From assembly GCA_002347965.1 (NCBI GenBank), contig DDYN01000013.1, positions 1-18,395 on the forward strand: 18,395 bases of DNA, read 5' to 3'. The translations under genes were made by a program, and so were the position numbers. Shown here piece after piece: positions 1-6,458 of this stretch; the first letter of the stretch is position 1; the number at the start of each line of letters is the position of its first letter. This DNA is from UBA2233 sp002347965 [NCBI: Nitrospirae bacterium UBA2233]. GTDB lineage: Bacteria; UBA2233. The notes under the pieces were generated by a model. The model was not told the origin of the DNA, did no database searches, and was given only the letters and a program-made list of their open reading frames with translations.

Positions 1-2
1 AC

Positions 3-113
3 ACTCTCCTTGCGTTTCTTCTCCAGGAAAAACCAAAGGCGGTACGCCTGCCCATGCTGGAAGGCATTCATGAGCGCCTATTCGGCCACCTAAACCTTCC
101 TTTGGTGCCTTAG
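3..113 (+). CDS. C-terminal end of an unidentified upstream gene (partial)
   Basis: Of the three forward frames at the window edge, this one reads as the most protein-like: 36 codons rich in Leu, Pro, Glu, Lys and Arg, containing 'LPMLEGIHERLFGHL' and ending in a TAG at 111-113. The start lies outside the window. I do not recognise the family from so short a tail. A second frame, ending at a TAA around 91-93, is Arg/Cys/Ser-rich and looks like a shadow. The gene would be co-directional with gcvT, whose start lies 77 bases downstream, so it could be part of the same transcript. Only the frame choice is argued from the sequence; no function is claimed. Confidence 0.35.
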   Translation, partial: TLLAFLLQEKPKAVRLPMLEGIHERLFGHLNLPLVP

Positions 114-133
114 CCCGTGCAAACGCAAACGAT

Positions 134-164
134 GTCGGTCGCCGTGTCCAGTCAAACGACCGAC
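134..164. repeat. Perfect 8-bp inverted repeat upstream of gcvT
   Basis: GTCGGTCG at 134-141 is the exact reverse complement of CGACCGAC at 157-164, separated by 15 bases. It lies between the upstream stop (113) and the gcvT ATG (191). The hairpin is GC-rich, but no T run follows it, so it does not look like a standard intrinsic terminator. It could be an operator or an mRNA hairpin shortly before gcvT. I see no glycine riboswitch core in this 77-base gap. Confidence 0.4.
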
Positions 165-190
165 CCGCTCTTCGCCTCGGAAATCCCCCT

Positions 191-1315
191 ATGAGCGAGT
201 TGCGCACGCTCCCTTTGCAGCCCCTGCACGCACAGCTCGGGGCAAGGATGGGCCCTTTTGCGGGCTGGCAGGTTCCTATCTCTTACGAGGGGATCCTCAA
301 AGAGTGGGAACACGTTCGTTTCGCCTCGGGCCTGTTCGACATCTCTCACATGGGGCGGATCTTGGTCTCTGGAGAAGGCGCGCTTGCGTTCTTGAACGCC
401 ATGCTTACCCGCGACCTCTACTCGCTGCCAAGGGGTAAGGTTGCTTACGCCCTCTTGCTCGAGGAAGAAGGGGGCATTTTAGACGACGTAACGGTTTATC
501 GTATAGAAGATGCTCTCTGGTTCTTGTGCGTCAATGCGGCCCACGAAGAAGTGGTTTTTCAGCACTTGCGCTCTTTTGTCCCTTCTGGCGTCCGGATAGA
601 GCGAAGCGAAGAGTATCCGATCCAGCTCGCCTTGCAGGGCCCAACGGCCGAAGAGGCCCTGCTTCCTTTTTGCAAGGGCCATGAGAGTACGCTTCGAGGA
701 CTTCCTTACTACGGATGGGCGAAGCTCTCGCTCATGGGTACGGCAACGCTCGTTTCGAGGACGGGCTATACCGGAGAAGACGGGTTTGAGCTCTACCTCA
801 AGGATCAAGCGCAAGCTGAAGGGTTCGTAGACGGCCTGCTCCGGGCAAAAGGCCGGGCATTCGGCGGTCTATGTGGGTTCGGTGTCCGTGACGTGCTCAG
901 GCTAGAGGCGGGCTACGCCTTGGCGGGAACCGATTTCGACCGGCAAACAACGCCCCTCGAAGCTGGGCTCGAGTTCGCGATGCATTGGGAAAAGCCGTAC
1001 TTTATCGGCAAAGAGGCCCTCGTTGTGCGCAAACAAGAAGGGCCAAAAGAGCGAAGAACTGGGTTCATCGCCACAACCTCGAGGGTTCCTAGGGAGGGAT
1101 ACCAGGTTCATCTAGAAGGCTCGATCGTTGGGCGTGTGACGTCGGGTACTTACTCTCCGTTTCGGCGATCGGGGGTTGCGATGGGCTACATGCCTACCCA
1201 TCTTTCTAGCCCAGGTTTGGACGTTTTGTTGACGGACGCCATGCGCTTGGTAATTCCAGCCAAAACGTCCAGCCTTCCTTTCTACCCACCTCAAACCAAG
1301 CGAAAAAAGGGGTAA
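191..1315 (+). CDS. gcvT: Glycine cleavage system T protein (aminomethyltransferase)
   Basis: The product releases ammonia from the aminomethyl group carried on the lipoyl arm of GcvH and passes the one-carbon unit to tetrahydrofolate. The 374-residue length is normal for bacterial GcvT. Family landmarks are present. The N-terminal block is 'GPFAGWQVPISYEGI'. It is followed by 'GLFDISHMGRI', then 'GGILDDVTVYR', which contains the Asp of the folate-activating region. 'SRTGYTGEDGFELY' comes near mid-protein and 'RTGF' starts the C-terminal barrel-like domain. The ATG at 191 sits just before the first conserved block, but no good Shine-Dalgarno sequence precedes it ('ggaaatccccct'). It is the first gene of a tight operon: gcvH begins 7 bases after its stop. 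Confidence 0.96.
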   Translation: MSELRTLPLQPLHAQLGARMGPFAGWQVPISYEGILKEWEHVRFASGLFDISHMGRILVSGEGALAFLNAMLTRDLYSLPRGKVAYALLLEEEGGILDDVTVYRIEDALWFLCVNAAHEEVVFQHLRSFVPSGVRIERSEEYPIQLALQGPTAEEALLPFCKGHESTLRGLPYYGWAKLSLMGTATLVSRTGYTGEDGFELYLKDQAQAEGFVDGLLRAKGRAFGGLCGFGVRDVLRLEAGYALAGTDFDRQTTPLEAGLEFAMHWEKPYFIGKEALVVRKQEGPKERRTGFIATTSRVPREGYQVHLEGSIVGRVTSGTYSPFRRSGVAMGYMPTHLSSPGLDVLLTDAMRLVIPAKTSSLPFYPPQTKRKKG

Positions 1316-1322
1316 CAGAACC

Positions 1323-1709
1323 ATGCAGGTTGAACCCGGCCGGTTTTACACCTCCGACCATGAATGGGTAGCGTTTGCAGACGACGGAACCGCTACGGTT
1401 GGCATCGGCGATTATGCGCAAGGAAAGCTCGGGGATCTCGTGTACATCGAGTTCCTTGCGAGATCTGGACGCGTCTGCCGCGGGGACGCTGTCGTCTCGC
1501 TAGAGTCCGTCAAGGCGGTTGCGGAGGCCTACGCACCGTTCGATGCCGAAGTCTTGGCCGTCAACGAAGAACTCTCCCAAAACCCCGGCTGGGTCAACGA
1601 AGACCCTTACCGCAAGGGCTGGATGCTTAAGCTAATACCGCTTTGCCAAGACCCAAAAGCCGGGTTGATGGACGCCAAAGATTACGAAGTTTCCCTTAAG
1701 GGGCTTTAA
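1323..1709 (+). CDS. gcvH: Glycine cleavage system H protein (lipoyl carrier)
   Basis: This small 128-residue shuttle protein carries the aminomethyl intermediate on lipoyl-lysine between the P, T and L proteins in the cytoplasm. The N-terminal 'YTSDHEWV' and the lipoylation motif 'ESVKAVAEAYAP' are both intact, with the modified lysine at about K64. 'NPGWVNEDPY' and 'GWMLKL' near the C-terminus are further hallmarks. The length is typical. It lies between gcvT (7 bases upstream) and gcvPA (3 bases downstream), so it is surely co-transcribed with them. An AAGGGG tract precedes the start, but at a rather long spacing. Confidence 0.97.
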   Translation: MQVEPGRFYTSDHEWVAFADDGTATVGIGDYAQGKLGDLVYIEFLARSGRVCRGDAVVSLESVKAVAEAYAPFDAEVLAVNEELSQNPGWVNEDPYRKGWMLKLIPLCQDPKAGLMDAKDYEVSLKGL

Positions 1710-1712
1710 ATC

Positions 1713-3089
1713 ATGCGAGGATTTGTCCCCCACAATGCCCCACAGCTAAGACAAATGCTACGGACAATCGGAGCTCCGTCCCTTAGGGCGCTCCTGCCTA
1801 CGCTCACTTGCGGCGAACCCGGCGAGCATAAGGTCGAGGGCATCCCGGAGCCTTTGTCCGAGTGGGAAATCGAACAAACGCTCGAGGAGCGCCTACTCCT
1901 AACGCCCCTTCCAAAGACAGTCCTGTTGGGCGCGGGGGCGTATTGCCACGCCATTCCGGCAGCCGTCGAGGCGCTCGCCCAAAGGGGAGAGTTCCTCACG
2001 AGTTATACCCCATACCAGGCCGAGGCCAGTCAAGGGACGCTCACTGCGCTTTTTGAGTTTCAGACGTTCATCGCAAGGCTCTTTGGCATGGAGATCGCGA
2101 ATTCTTCCATGTACGACGGCGCCTCGTCGCTCGCAGAGGCCGTATTGATGGCCTTCAGGGTAACCAAGCGGCACAAAGCCCTCATCAAGGCAACCTTGCA
2201 CCCGGAATACCGCGAGACACTCAAGACATACGTAGCCCACCTTGGCTTTAAGCTGAAAACATTGCCGATTACGCCAAAAGGTACCAGCGACCTGGCATCG
2301 CTCGATGCCGAGCTAGACGACGGCGAGCCTGTGGGCGCCGTAGTGGTCGACTACCCTAGCTTCCTGGGGACGCTGGAAGACTTGGGGCCTTTGGTGGAGC
2401 GGGCTCACAAAAAAGGCGCGCTGGTCGTGTCGGTCACCTACGAACCCACGGCACTCGGGCTCATCAAGGCCCCCGGCGACTTCGGCGTCGACATCGCGGT
2501 TGGCGAAGGACAAGCCTTGGGAAACCCCGTCGCGTTCGGGGGGGGGACGCTTGGGCTTTTTGCGACGAAGGCTTCTTTGGTTCGTCAGATGCCTGGAAGG
2601 CTCGTTGGAGAGACGCGCGATGCCGACGGGCGACGGGCTTTTTGCGTCACGTTAGCCACGAGGGAGCAGCACATACGAAGGGAAAAGGCCACCTCGAACA
2701 TCTGCACCAACCACGCGCATTTTGCCCTACGCACGAGCATCTACCTGGCACTTCTTGGAGCATCCGGAATGCGGAGGCTGGCCAAGCAAAACTTCCAACG
2801 TGCTCATTACCTAGCCGAACTCATATTGGAGAAAATCCCGAACGCAAGGCTTTTGTTCGACGGTCCGTTCTTCAACGAGTTTGCAGCGGCCATCCCAGGC
2901 TTGACCGACGAACGACATCGGGAGCTCTTCGATGAGGGTGTTCTACTCGGCATCCCGATTCGAGACGTCCTCATCAGGGGCCTTGCCCTCCCCAAGGAGA
3001 GCTTCCTCGTTTGCGCTACGGAAACGCTCAACTACGAACAGCTCGAGGAAGCCGTCAATAAGCTGGCTTGGGTGATAAGGCATGAATGA
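1713..3089 (+). CDS. gcvPA: Glycine dehydrogenase (decarboxylating) subunit 1
   Basis: This is the N-terminal half of the split P protein. With GcvPB it forms the PLP-dependent decarboxylase that transfers the aminomethyl group of glycine to GcvH. The 458 residues are close to the usual length for the subunit. It opens with the family-like 'FVPHNAPQLRQMLRTIG' and contains 'LGAGAYCHAIPAAV', 'YTPYQAEASQGTLTALFEFQT' (fit seen in parts), 'NSSMYDGASSLAEA', 'GEGQALGNPVAFGGG' and 'REQHIRREKATSNICTN'. As expected it lacks the PLP lysine, which is in GcvPB. AAGGGG lies nine bases before the ATG and overlaps the end of gcvH. A run of nine G's at 2538-2546 encodes the Gly-Gly-Gly of 'FGGGT' and does not break the frame. 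Its stop overlaps the gcvPB start by 8 bases. Confidence 0.96.
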   Translation: MRGFVPHNAPQLRQMLRTIGAPSLRALLPTLTCGEPGEHKVEGIPEPLSEWEIEQTLEERLLLTPLPKTVLLGAGAYCHAIPAAVEALAQRGEFLTSYTPYQAEASQGTLTALFEFQTFIARLFGMEIANSSMYDGASSLAEAVLMAFRVTKRHKALIKATLHPEYRETLKTYVAHLGFKLKTLPITPKGTSDLASLDAELDDGEPVGAVVVDYPSFLGTLEDLGPLVERAHKKGALVVSVTYEPTALGLIKAPGDFGVDIAVGEGQALGNPVAFGGGTLGLFATKASLVRQMPGRLVGETRDADGRRAFCVTLATREQHIRREKATSNICTNHAHFALRTSIYLALLGASGMRRLAKQNFQRAHYLAELILEKIPNARLLFDGPFFNEFAAAIPGLTDERHRELFDEGVLLGIPIRDVLIRGLALPKESFLVCATETLNYEQLEEAVNKLAWVIRHE

Positions 3090-4578
3090 GCCGGGCATGC
3101 AGAAACCCGATCGTAAGGACAGTCTTTTGTTTGAGCTTCCCTGGCACAGTCCAAACCCGGGGCTTGTGGTTTGCAAGCCTTACCCTAAGGATAGACGGCC
3201 TCCATCCATTCCAGAAGAGCTCGTCCGGAAAGAGGGTACGCTGGAGCTTCCTAGTCTCGACGAGCTGAGCGTGGTTCGCCATTTTACAAGCCTCTCCCAG
3301 AAAAACTTCTCCGTAGATACGCATTTTTATCCCTTGGGATCGTGTACGATGAAGTACAACCCCAAGGCGATCGAAGTCTTAATCCCCCGGACAAGGCTTT
3401 CTAAGCTTCACCCTTACATGCCACACGCATTGCTTCAGGGCTTGCTGCAAACGCTCCAGGAGCTCGAGCAATACCTTATGGCACTTTCTGGCATGGATGC
3501 CGTCAGCCTCCAACCCTCTGCGGGCGCCCAGGGCGAGCTTGCCGGCCTTTTGATCATAAAAGCCTACCTGCAAGCCAAAAACATCCAAAAGACCGTTGTC
3601 CTCATCCCGGATACCGCACACGGAACAAACCCCGCGAGCTCCTCGCTCGCCGGGTTTAAACCAGTCGTAATTCCTTCCGGCCCAAACGGAATTTTGGAGC
3701 CTAGCTTGCTCGATTCCGCCCCGCTAGACGACACGGCCGCCATCATGATCACGAACCCAAACACGCTCGGGTTGTTCGAAGCGCATATGCCTAAAATCGC
3801 GGAAAGGCTTCACGCCCGAGGAGCGTTAGTGTACATGGACGGGGCAAACCTAAACCCTCTTTTGGGCTTTGTCCAACCAAGGCGGCTAGGGGCGGATATT
3901 GTCCACTTCAACCTCCACAAAACGTTTGGAGCCCCACACGGAGGAGGAGGCCCTGGTGCCGGGCCGATAGGGGTTGTGCAAGAGCTCTCCCCTTACCTTC
4001 CCGTTCCAAGGATAGAGAACGGGAAGGAGGGCCTATCGCTCCAGCAGGAAAACCCGGAATCTATCGGAAGGCTGCGGGCTTTCTTCGGCAACGTCTTGGT
4101 GCTGCTCAAAGCTTGGGTTTACATACGACTGCTCGGCTTGGACGGCCTTAGAAACGTCGCCATGACGAGCATTTTAAACGCCAACTACGTGAAAGAGCGG
4201 CTAAAAGGAACGTACCACCTTCCGTTTGATACCGCCTGCATGCACGAATGCGTCTTCTCTGACCGTGTCCAGGCCGCCTATGGCATCAAGACGGCGGATA
4301 TTGCCAAAAGGCTGCTCGATTATGGGTTCCACCCTCCGACGATTGCCTTCCCCTTAATCGTGCCAGGGGCCCTCATGATCGAACCGACGGAAACAGAAAC
4401 GCTCGAAACGATCGAGGCCTTCCTTCGCGCTATGGAAGCCGTCGCGAAAGAAGCCGAAGAAGCCCCGGAGGTCCTAAGAGGCGCCCCCTACACAACCCCC
4501 GTATCCAGGGTTGACGAAGTCAGGGCAAACCGTGAGCCAAGGCTCGTCCACCCTACTAGTCAGGAGAAGAAGCGATAA
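3082..4578 (+). CDS. gcvPB: Glycine dehydrogenase (decarboxylating) subunit 2
   Basis: This is the C-terminal, PLP-binding half of the split P protein, 498 residues, a normal length. Clear family motifs are 'FYPLGSCTMKYNPK' (about 83-95), 'LQPSAGAQGELAGL' (143-156), 'DTAHGTNPASSSLAG' (177-191), 'YMDGANLNPL' (251-260) and 'HFNLHKTFGAPHGGGGPG' (275-292), where K280 is the expected Schiff-base lysine. The ATG at 3082 lies inside the last codons of gcvPA (an 8-base overlap), so translation is probably coupled. The gene ends the gcv operon. Its 3' end overlaps the 3' end of the opposite-strand tonB-like gene by 19 bases, leaving no room for a terminator between them. Confidence 0.97.
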   Translation: MNEPGMQKPDRKDSLLFELPWHSPNPGLVVCKPYPKDRRPPSIPEELVRKEGTLELPSLDELSVVRHFTSLSQKNFSVDTHFYPLGSCTMKYNPKAIEVLIPRTRLSKLHPYMPHALLQGLLQTLQELEQYLMALSGMDAVSLQPSAGAQGELAGLLIIKAYLQAKNIQKTVVLIPDTAHGTNPASSSLAGFKPVVIPSGPNGILEPSLLDSAPLDDTAAIMITNPNTLGLFEAHMPKIAERLHARGALVYMDGANLNPLLGFVQPRRLGADIVHFNLHKTFGAPHGGGGPGAGPIGVVQELSPYLPVPRIENGKEGLSLQQENPESIGRLRAFFGNVLVLLKAWVYIRLLGLDGLRNVAMTSILNANYVKERLKGTYHLPFDTACMHECVFSDRVQAAYGIKTADIAKRLLDYGFHPPTIAFPLIVPGALMIEPTETETLETIEAFLRAMEAVAKEAEEAPEVLRGAPYTTPVSRVDEVRANREPRLVHPTSQEKKR

Positions 4579-5441
4579 AGGACGAATTCAAAAGGCCAGA
4601 CCAAGAACAGGCGATCCTCCCCAAGGCGTTTTGGGATCGGGTTAAGCGGAGAGGCCATCCGGATAGCCCGGAGGATTTCGTGGTCGAAAGAGTTGTACCC
4701 GGAGCTTCTCGCGAGCCGCACCTCCGACACGCTTCCGTCCTTCTCGACGGCAAAAGCGACGAGGCCCCCCCCAGAGATCCCTTGAAGCGCCATATCTTCC
4801 GGGTAGGACATGCACCCTTCCACGGCCCGCTTAATGCTCAAGAAATACGAGGTGTACTTGAACTCTTTAGTGTTGAGGTTGATGAGTTCCCCCCTTTGGA
4901 TCGCCTCGTCAAGGTTGGCTGCAGGCTTACGATTGGCCTTTGTCAGGTCCTCGACAGAAGGGAACAGCGGGGCATTCGGCGCGTAAGCCTGTCGATCTTG
5001 GCCTATGGCGCCCTTATCTGGGCTTGGAAGCTTGGGGATGGAAGCAAGAATGTCGCTTTTTTGTTCGTGAGGGAGCATTTTTGAGAACGTCTCCGGCGTC
5101 TTGGGACGGGCAGCCTGGCGATGCGCTTTCACGGCGGGCTTTGACGCCCGATGAGGAAGCGACAATCCCCCCTCCTTCTTTGTTTCCTGGAGTGCCCTAT
5201 GCGCCGTTTCGGCAAGATATCGGGCGGTCCGTGGCTCTTCTTGCGGGGCTTTTGGGTGGGGGTTTTGTAGCAGGATTCGGGTCACGTCGGCGTGCGGGGG
5301 CGTTTTCTTGGGCTGCCTGCCAATGTCCGGAACGGTACGGCTCAGCAAAAGGAGTAAAATGAGATGGATTAGCGCCGAGGCGAACAAAAAAGGCTCGACT
5401 CGAAACGGCCTGCTGATGGAGTCTCGTTCGTTCAGAAACAT
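4560..5441 (-). CDS. TonB-like energy-transducing protein with C-terminal TonB domain
   Basis: The 293-residue protein has the TonB layout. It has a short cytoplasmic N-terminus, one membrane anchor at about 17-34 ('EPFLFASALIHLILLLLL'), a long Pro/Lys/Gln-rich periplasmic linker (about 40-185), and a TonB C-terminal domain (about 205-291) with 'YPEDMALQGISGGGLVAFAVEKDG' read in pieces and 'VRLARSSGYNSFDHEIL'. Such proteins normally transmit proton-motive force from ExbB/ExbD to outer-membrane transporters. No exbB, exbD or receptor gene is in this window, so the partner is unknown. The linker elements 'TARYLAETAHRALQET' and 'LNTKEFKYTSYFLSIKR' resemble those of deltaproteobacterial TonB-like proteins (my recollection of the family). 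The ATG start at 5441 gives a proper anchor position, although its Shine-Dalgarno sequence is poor. Confidence 0.88.
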   Translation of the reverse strand: MFLNERDSISRPFRVEPFLFASALIHLILLLLLSRTVPDIGRQPKKTPPHADVTRILLQNPHPKAPQEEPRTARYLAETAHRALQETKKEGGLSLPHRASKPAVKAHRQAARPKTPETFSKMLPHEQKSDILASIPKLPSPDKGAIGQDRQAYAPNAPLFPSVEDLTKANRKPAANLDEAIQRGELINLNTKEFKYTSYFLSIKRAVEGCMSYPEDMALQGISGGGLVAFAVEKDGSVSEVRLARSSGYNSFDHEILRAIRMASPLNPIPKRLGEDRLFLVWPFEFVLYRFFS

Positions 5442-5459
5442 AACTTGAAGGAAATTCTC

Positions 5460-5651
5460 ATGGACACGCTAATTACCGCGCTTACAGCCATCGTTGAACT
5501 GCCTGCCGGCCTCCTGCCTGCCCTCAACACGCTTCTTACGTCTTTTTTCGAATCCGGCGGGTCCATCCTCGAAAGCATCCCGATGTCTTTGGGGCCCGCA
5601 GGAGACATTCGAAGACTATTCGATCCAACCCAAACAACGCCACCATTATAA
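5460..5651 (+). CDS. Small hypothetical hydrophobic protein
   Basis: This 63-codon ORF has an ATG at 5460 preceded by GAAGGAA with a 6-base spacer. A longer in-frame version would begin at a TTG at 5445. The first 40 residues are hydrophobic to amphipathic ('MDTLITALTAIVELPAGLL', then 'LLTSFFESGGSILESIP'), and the tail is polar and proline-rich. Codon choice (GAA, ATC, CTC, GCC, GGC) resembles that of the neighbouring genes. I recognise no family. It starts 18 bases from the divergent tonB-like gene, so any promoter for either gene must lie inside the other; this weakens the case. A hairpin with a short T-rich tail follows at 5726-5745. Confidence 0.45.
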   Translation: MDTLITALTAIVELPAGLLPALNTLLTSFFESGGSILESIPMSLGPAGDIRRLFDPTQTTPPL

Positions 5652-5725
5652 CACATCCGGGAGCGATTGAATGGATGCCCGACCCTCTGCTTGATGCACA
5701 AACGCTCCGTGTCGGTTGTATGGTC

Positions 5726-5745
5726 AAAGGGCATCCCTTTGTTTT
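5726..5745 (+). terminator. Weak intrinsic terminator-like hairpin
   Basis: AAAGGG (5726-5731) and CCCTTT (5735-5740) form a 6-bp stem with a 3-base loop, followed by GTTTT. It lies 75 bases after the stop of the small ORF at 5460-5651, on the same strand. The stem is short and only half GC, so it could be chance. Confidence 0.3.
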
Positions 5746-5819
5746 GTTGCACTAAGGGGTATTTTTTTATGCTCGATGCTGGGGAACGCCTAGGGATCAC
5801 GGGAGAGTCAGGTTCGGGA
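5746..5819 (+). pseudogene. Remnant of an ABC-transporter ATPase, cut inside Walker A
   Basis: The frame starting at the ATG at 5769 reads 'MLDAGERLGITGESGSG', then switches to 'CRYVGML'. The first part is an almost perfect match to the sequence leading into Walker A of ABC ATPases (xxxGExxGIxGESGSGKST), but the match stops at the base where the essential Lys-Ser/Thr should follow. Immediately upstream, one frame over, 5746-5763 reads 'VALRGI', which also fits the expected 'AL.GI.F' just before this element. The two pieces are offset by one base at a run of seven T's (5762-5768), as expected for a frameshift. No signature motif, Walker B or transporter gene follows. I read this as the relic of a deleted gene. 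A 62-codon ORF from 5769, with AAGGGG upstream, overlaps the bactofilin start and could still be translated, but it would lack ATPase function. Confidence 0.45.
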
Positions 5820-5885
5820 TGCAGATATGTTGGTATGCTTGACTTCACCCATGGCATCGGACAAACTGGAACAAAGCCAAGCAAG

Positions 5886-5892
5886 AAGGAGG
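5886..5892 (+). promoter_or_regulatory. Strong Shine-Dalgarno setting the bactofilin start
   Basis: AAGGAGG lies seven bases before the GTG at 5900. This decides for GTG over later in-frame starts and argues that the region upstream, with the ABC relic, is transcribed leader rather than part of the bactofilin reading frame. Confidence 0.7.
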
Positions 5893-5899
5893 AACAATC

Positions 5900-6427
5900 G
5901 TGTGGAAAGGAATCGGCAAGGACAAAGAACCGGGAAAGGACGAGTCGATCGAGCTGATCGGGCTGGAGGAACGGGCCGTTCCGCAGCCTTCTATACAGCC
6001 TCAACCTTTTCAACCAGGAATGCCCCACCCCAAGGCCTTTTCTAAAGCGACCCATATCGGGAATGGGATCGCATTTAGAGGCGAGGTTACCGGCAAGGAA
6101 GACCTTGAGGTCGACGGCAGGTTTGAAGGCAAGATCCATCTACCCGGTTGTACCGTTTCCATCGGCAAGGATGGAGAGGTCAACGCAGAAGTAGCCGCCA
6201 AAACCGTGAGTATCCATGGCAAGCTCGTGGGCAACGTGGTTGTCAGCGATAAAGTAGAAATCTTCGAAATGGGCTCGATGGAAGGAGACATCGTTTCTCC
6301 TAGAATCCAGATTGCAGACGGCGCCAAGTTTAAAGGAAGCGTGGATACCCAGCATCCACACAAAGAATCTCAAACCCAGCCAGAGCAAAGAGAAGAACTC
6401 TCCACCGTCTCAAAGAAAGGCCCTTAG
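5900..6427 (+). CDS. Bactofilin (polymer-forming cytoskeletal protein)
   Basis: The 175-residue protein has a Gly/Pro/Gln-rich N-terminal tail (1-50), a central bactofilin (DUF583) beta-helix domain at about 53-150, and a polar C-terminal tail rich in Gln, Glu and Ser. Diagnostic stretches are 'GNGIAFRGEVTGKEDLEVDG', 'GRFEGKIHLPGCTVSIGKDG', 'VNAEVAAKTVSIHGKLVGNV', 'DKVEIFEMGSMEGDI' and 'IQIADGAKFKGSV', with the regular repeating hydrophobic pattern of the fold. Bactofilins self-assemble into filaments without nucleotide and often anchor cell-wall enzymes or chromosome-positioning proteins. The nearby peptidoglycan-hydrolase cluster fits the first role, but it is on the other strand, so a link is only inferred. 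The next gene begins 31 bases after the stop, on the same strand. Confidence 0.92.
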   Translation: MWKGIGKDKEPGKDESIELIGLEERAVPQPSIQPQPFQPGMPHPKAFSKATHIGNGIAFRGEVTGKEDLEVDGRFEGKIHLPGCTVSIGKDGEVNAEVAAKTVSIHGKLVGNVVVSDKVEIFEMGSMEGDIVSPRIQIADGAKFKGSVDTQHPHKESQTQPEQREELSTVSKKGP

Positions 6428-6458
6428 GTGTTCCGGGCAACCGCCGTCTTGAATTGAC

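Noticed and set aside
114-190. Glycine riboswitch in front of gcvT
   Set aside because: The gap is only 77 bases, too short for the usual tandem aptamers, and no conserved riboswitch core is recognisable.
2538-2546. Run of nine G's in gcvPA as a possible frameshift site
   Set aside because: The frame is intact on both sides and encodes the expected Gly-rich stretch of the family, so there is no sign of a programmed or erroneous shift.
5359-5448. 29-codon plus-strand ORF with AAAAGGAG before its ATG
   Set aside because: The ribosome-site-like sequence is simply the complement of the Leu-rich anchor codons of the tonB-like gene. The peptide has no protein-like features.
5432-6139. Long 235-codon open frame on the minus strand
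   Set aside because: It lies antisense to the bactofilin and the small ORF, is rich in Arg, Ser, Pro and Cys without domain-like pattern, and the bactofilin on the plus strand is unmistakable. Treated as a shadow.
6453-6458. TTGACA just before the 217-aa gene, as a -35 box
   Set aside because: No -10-like hexamer lies 16-18 bases downstream; that region is GC-rich and already coding.
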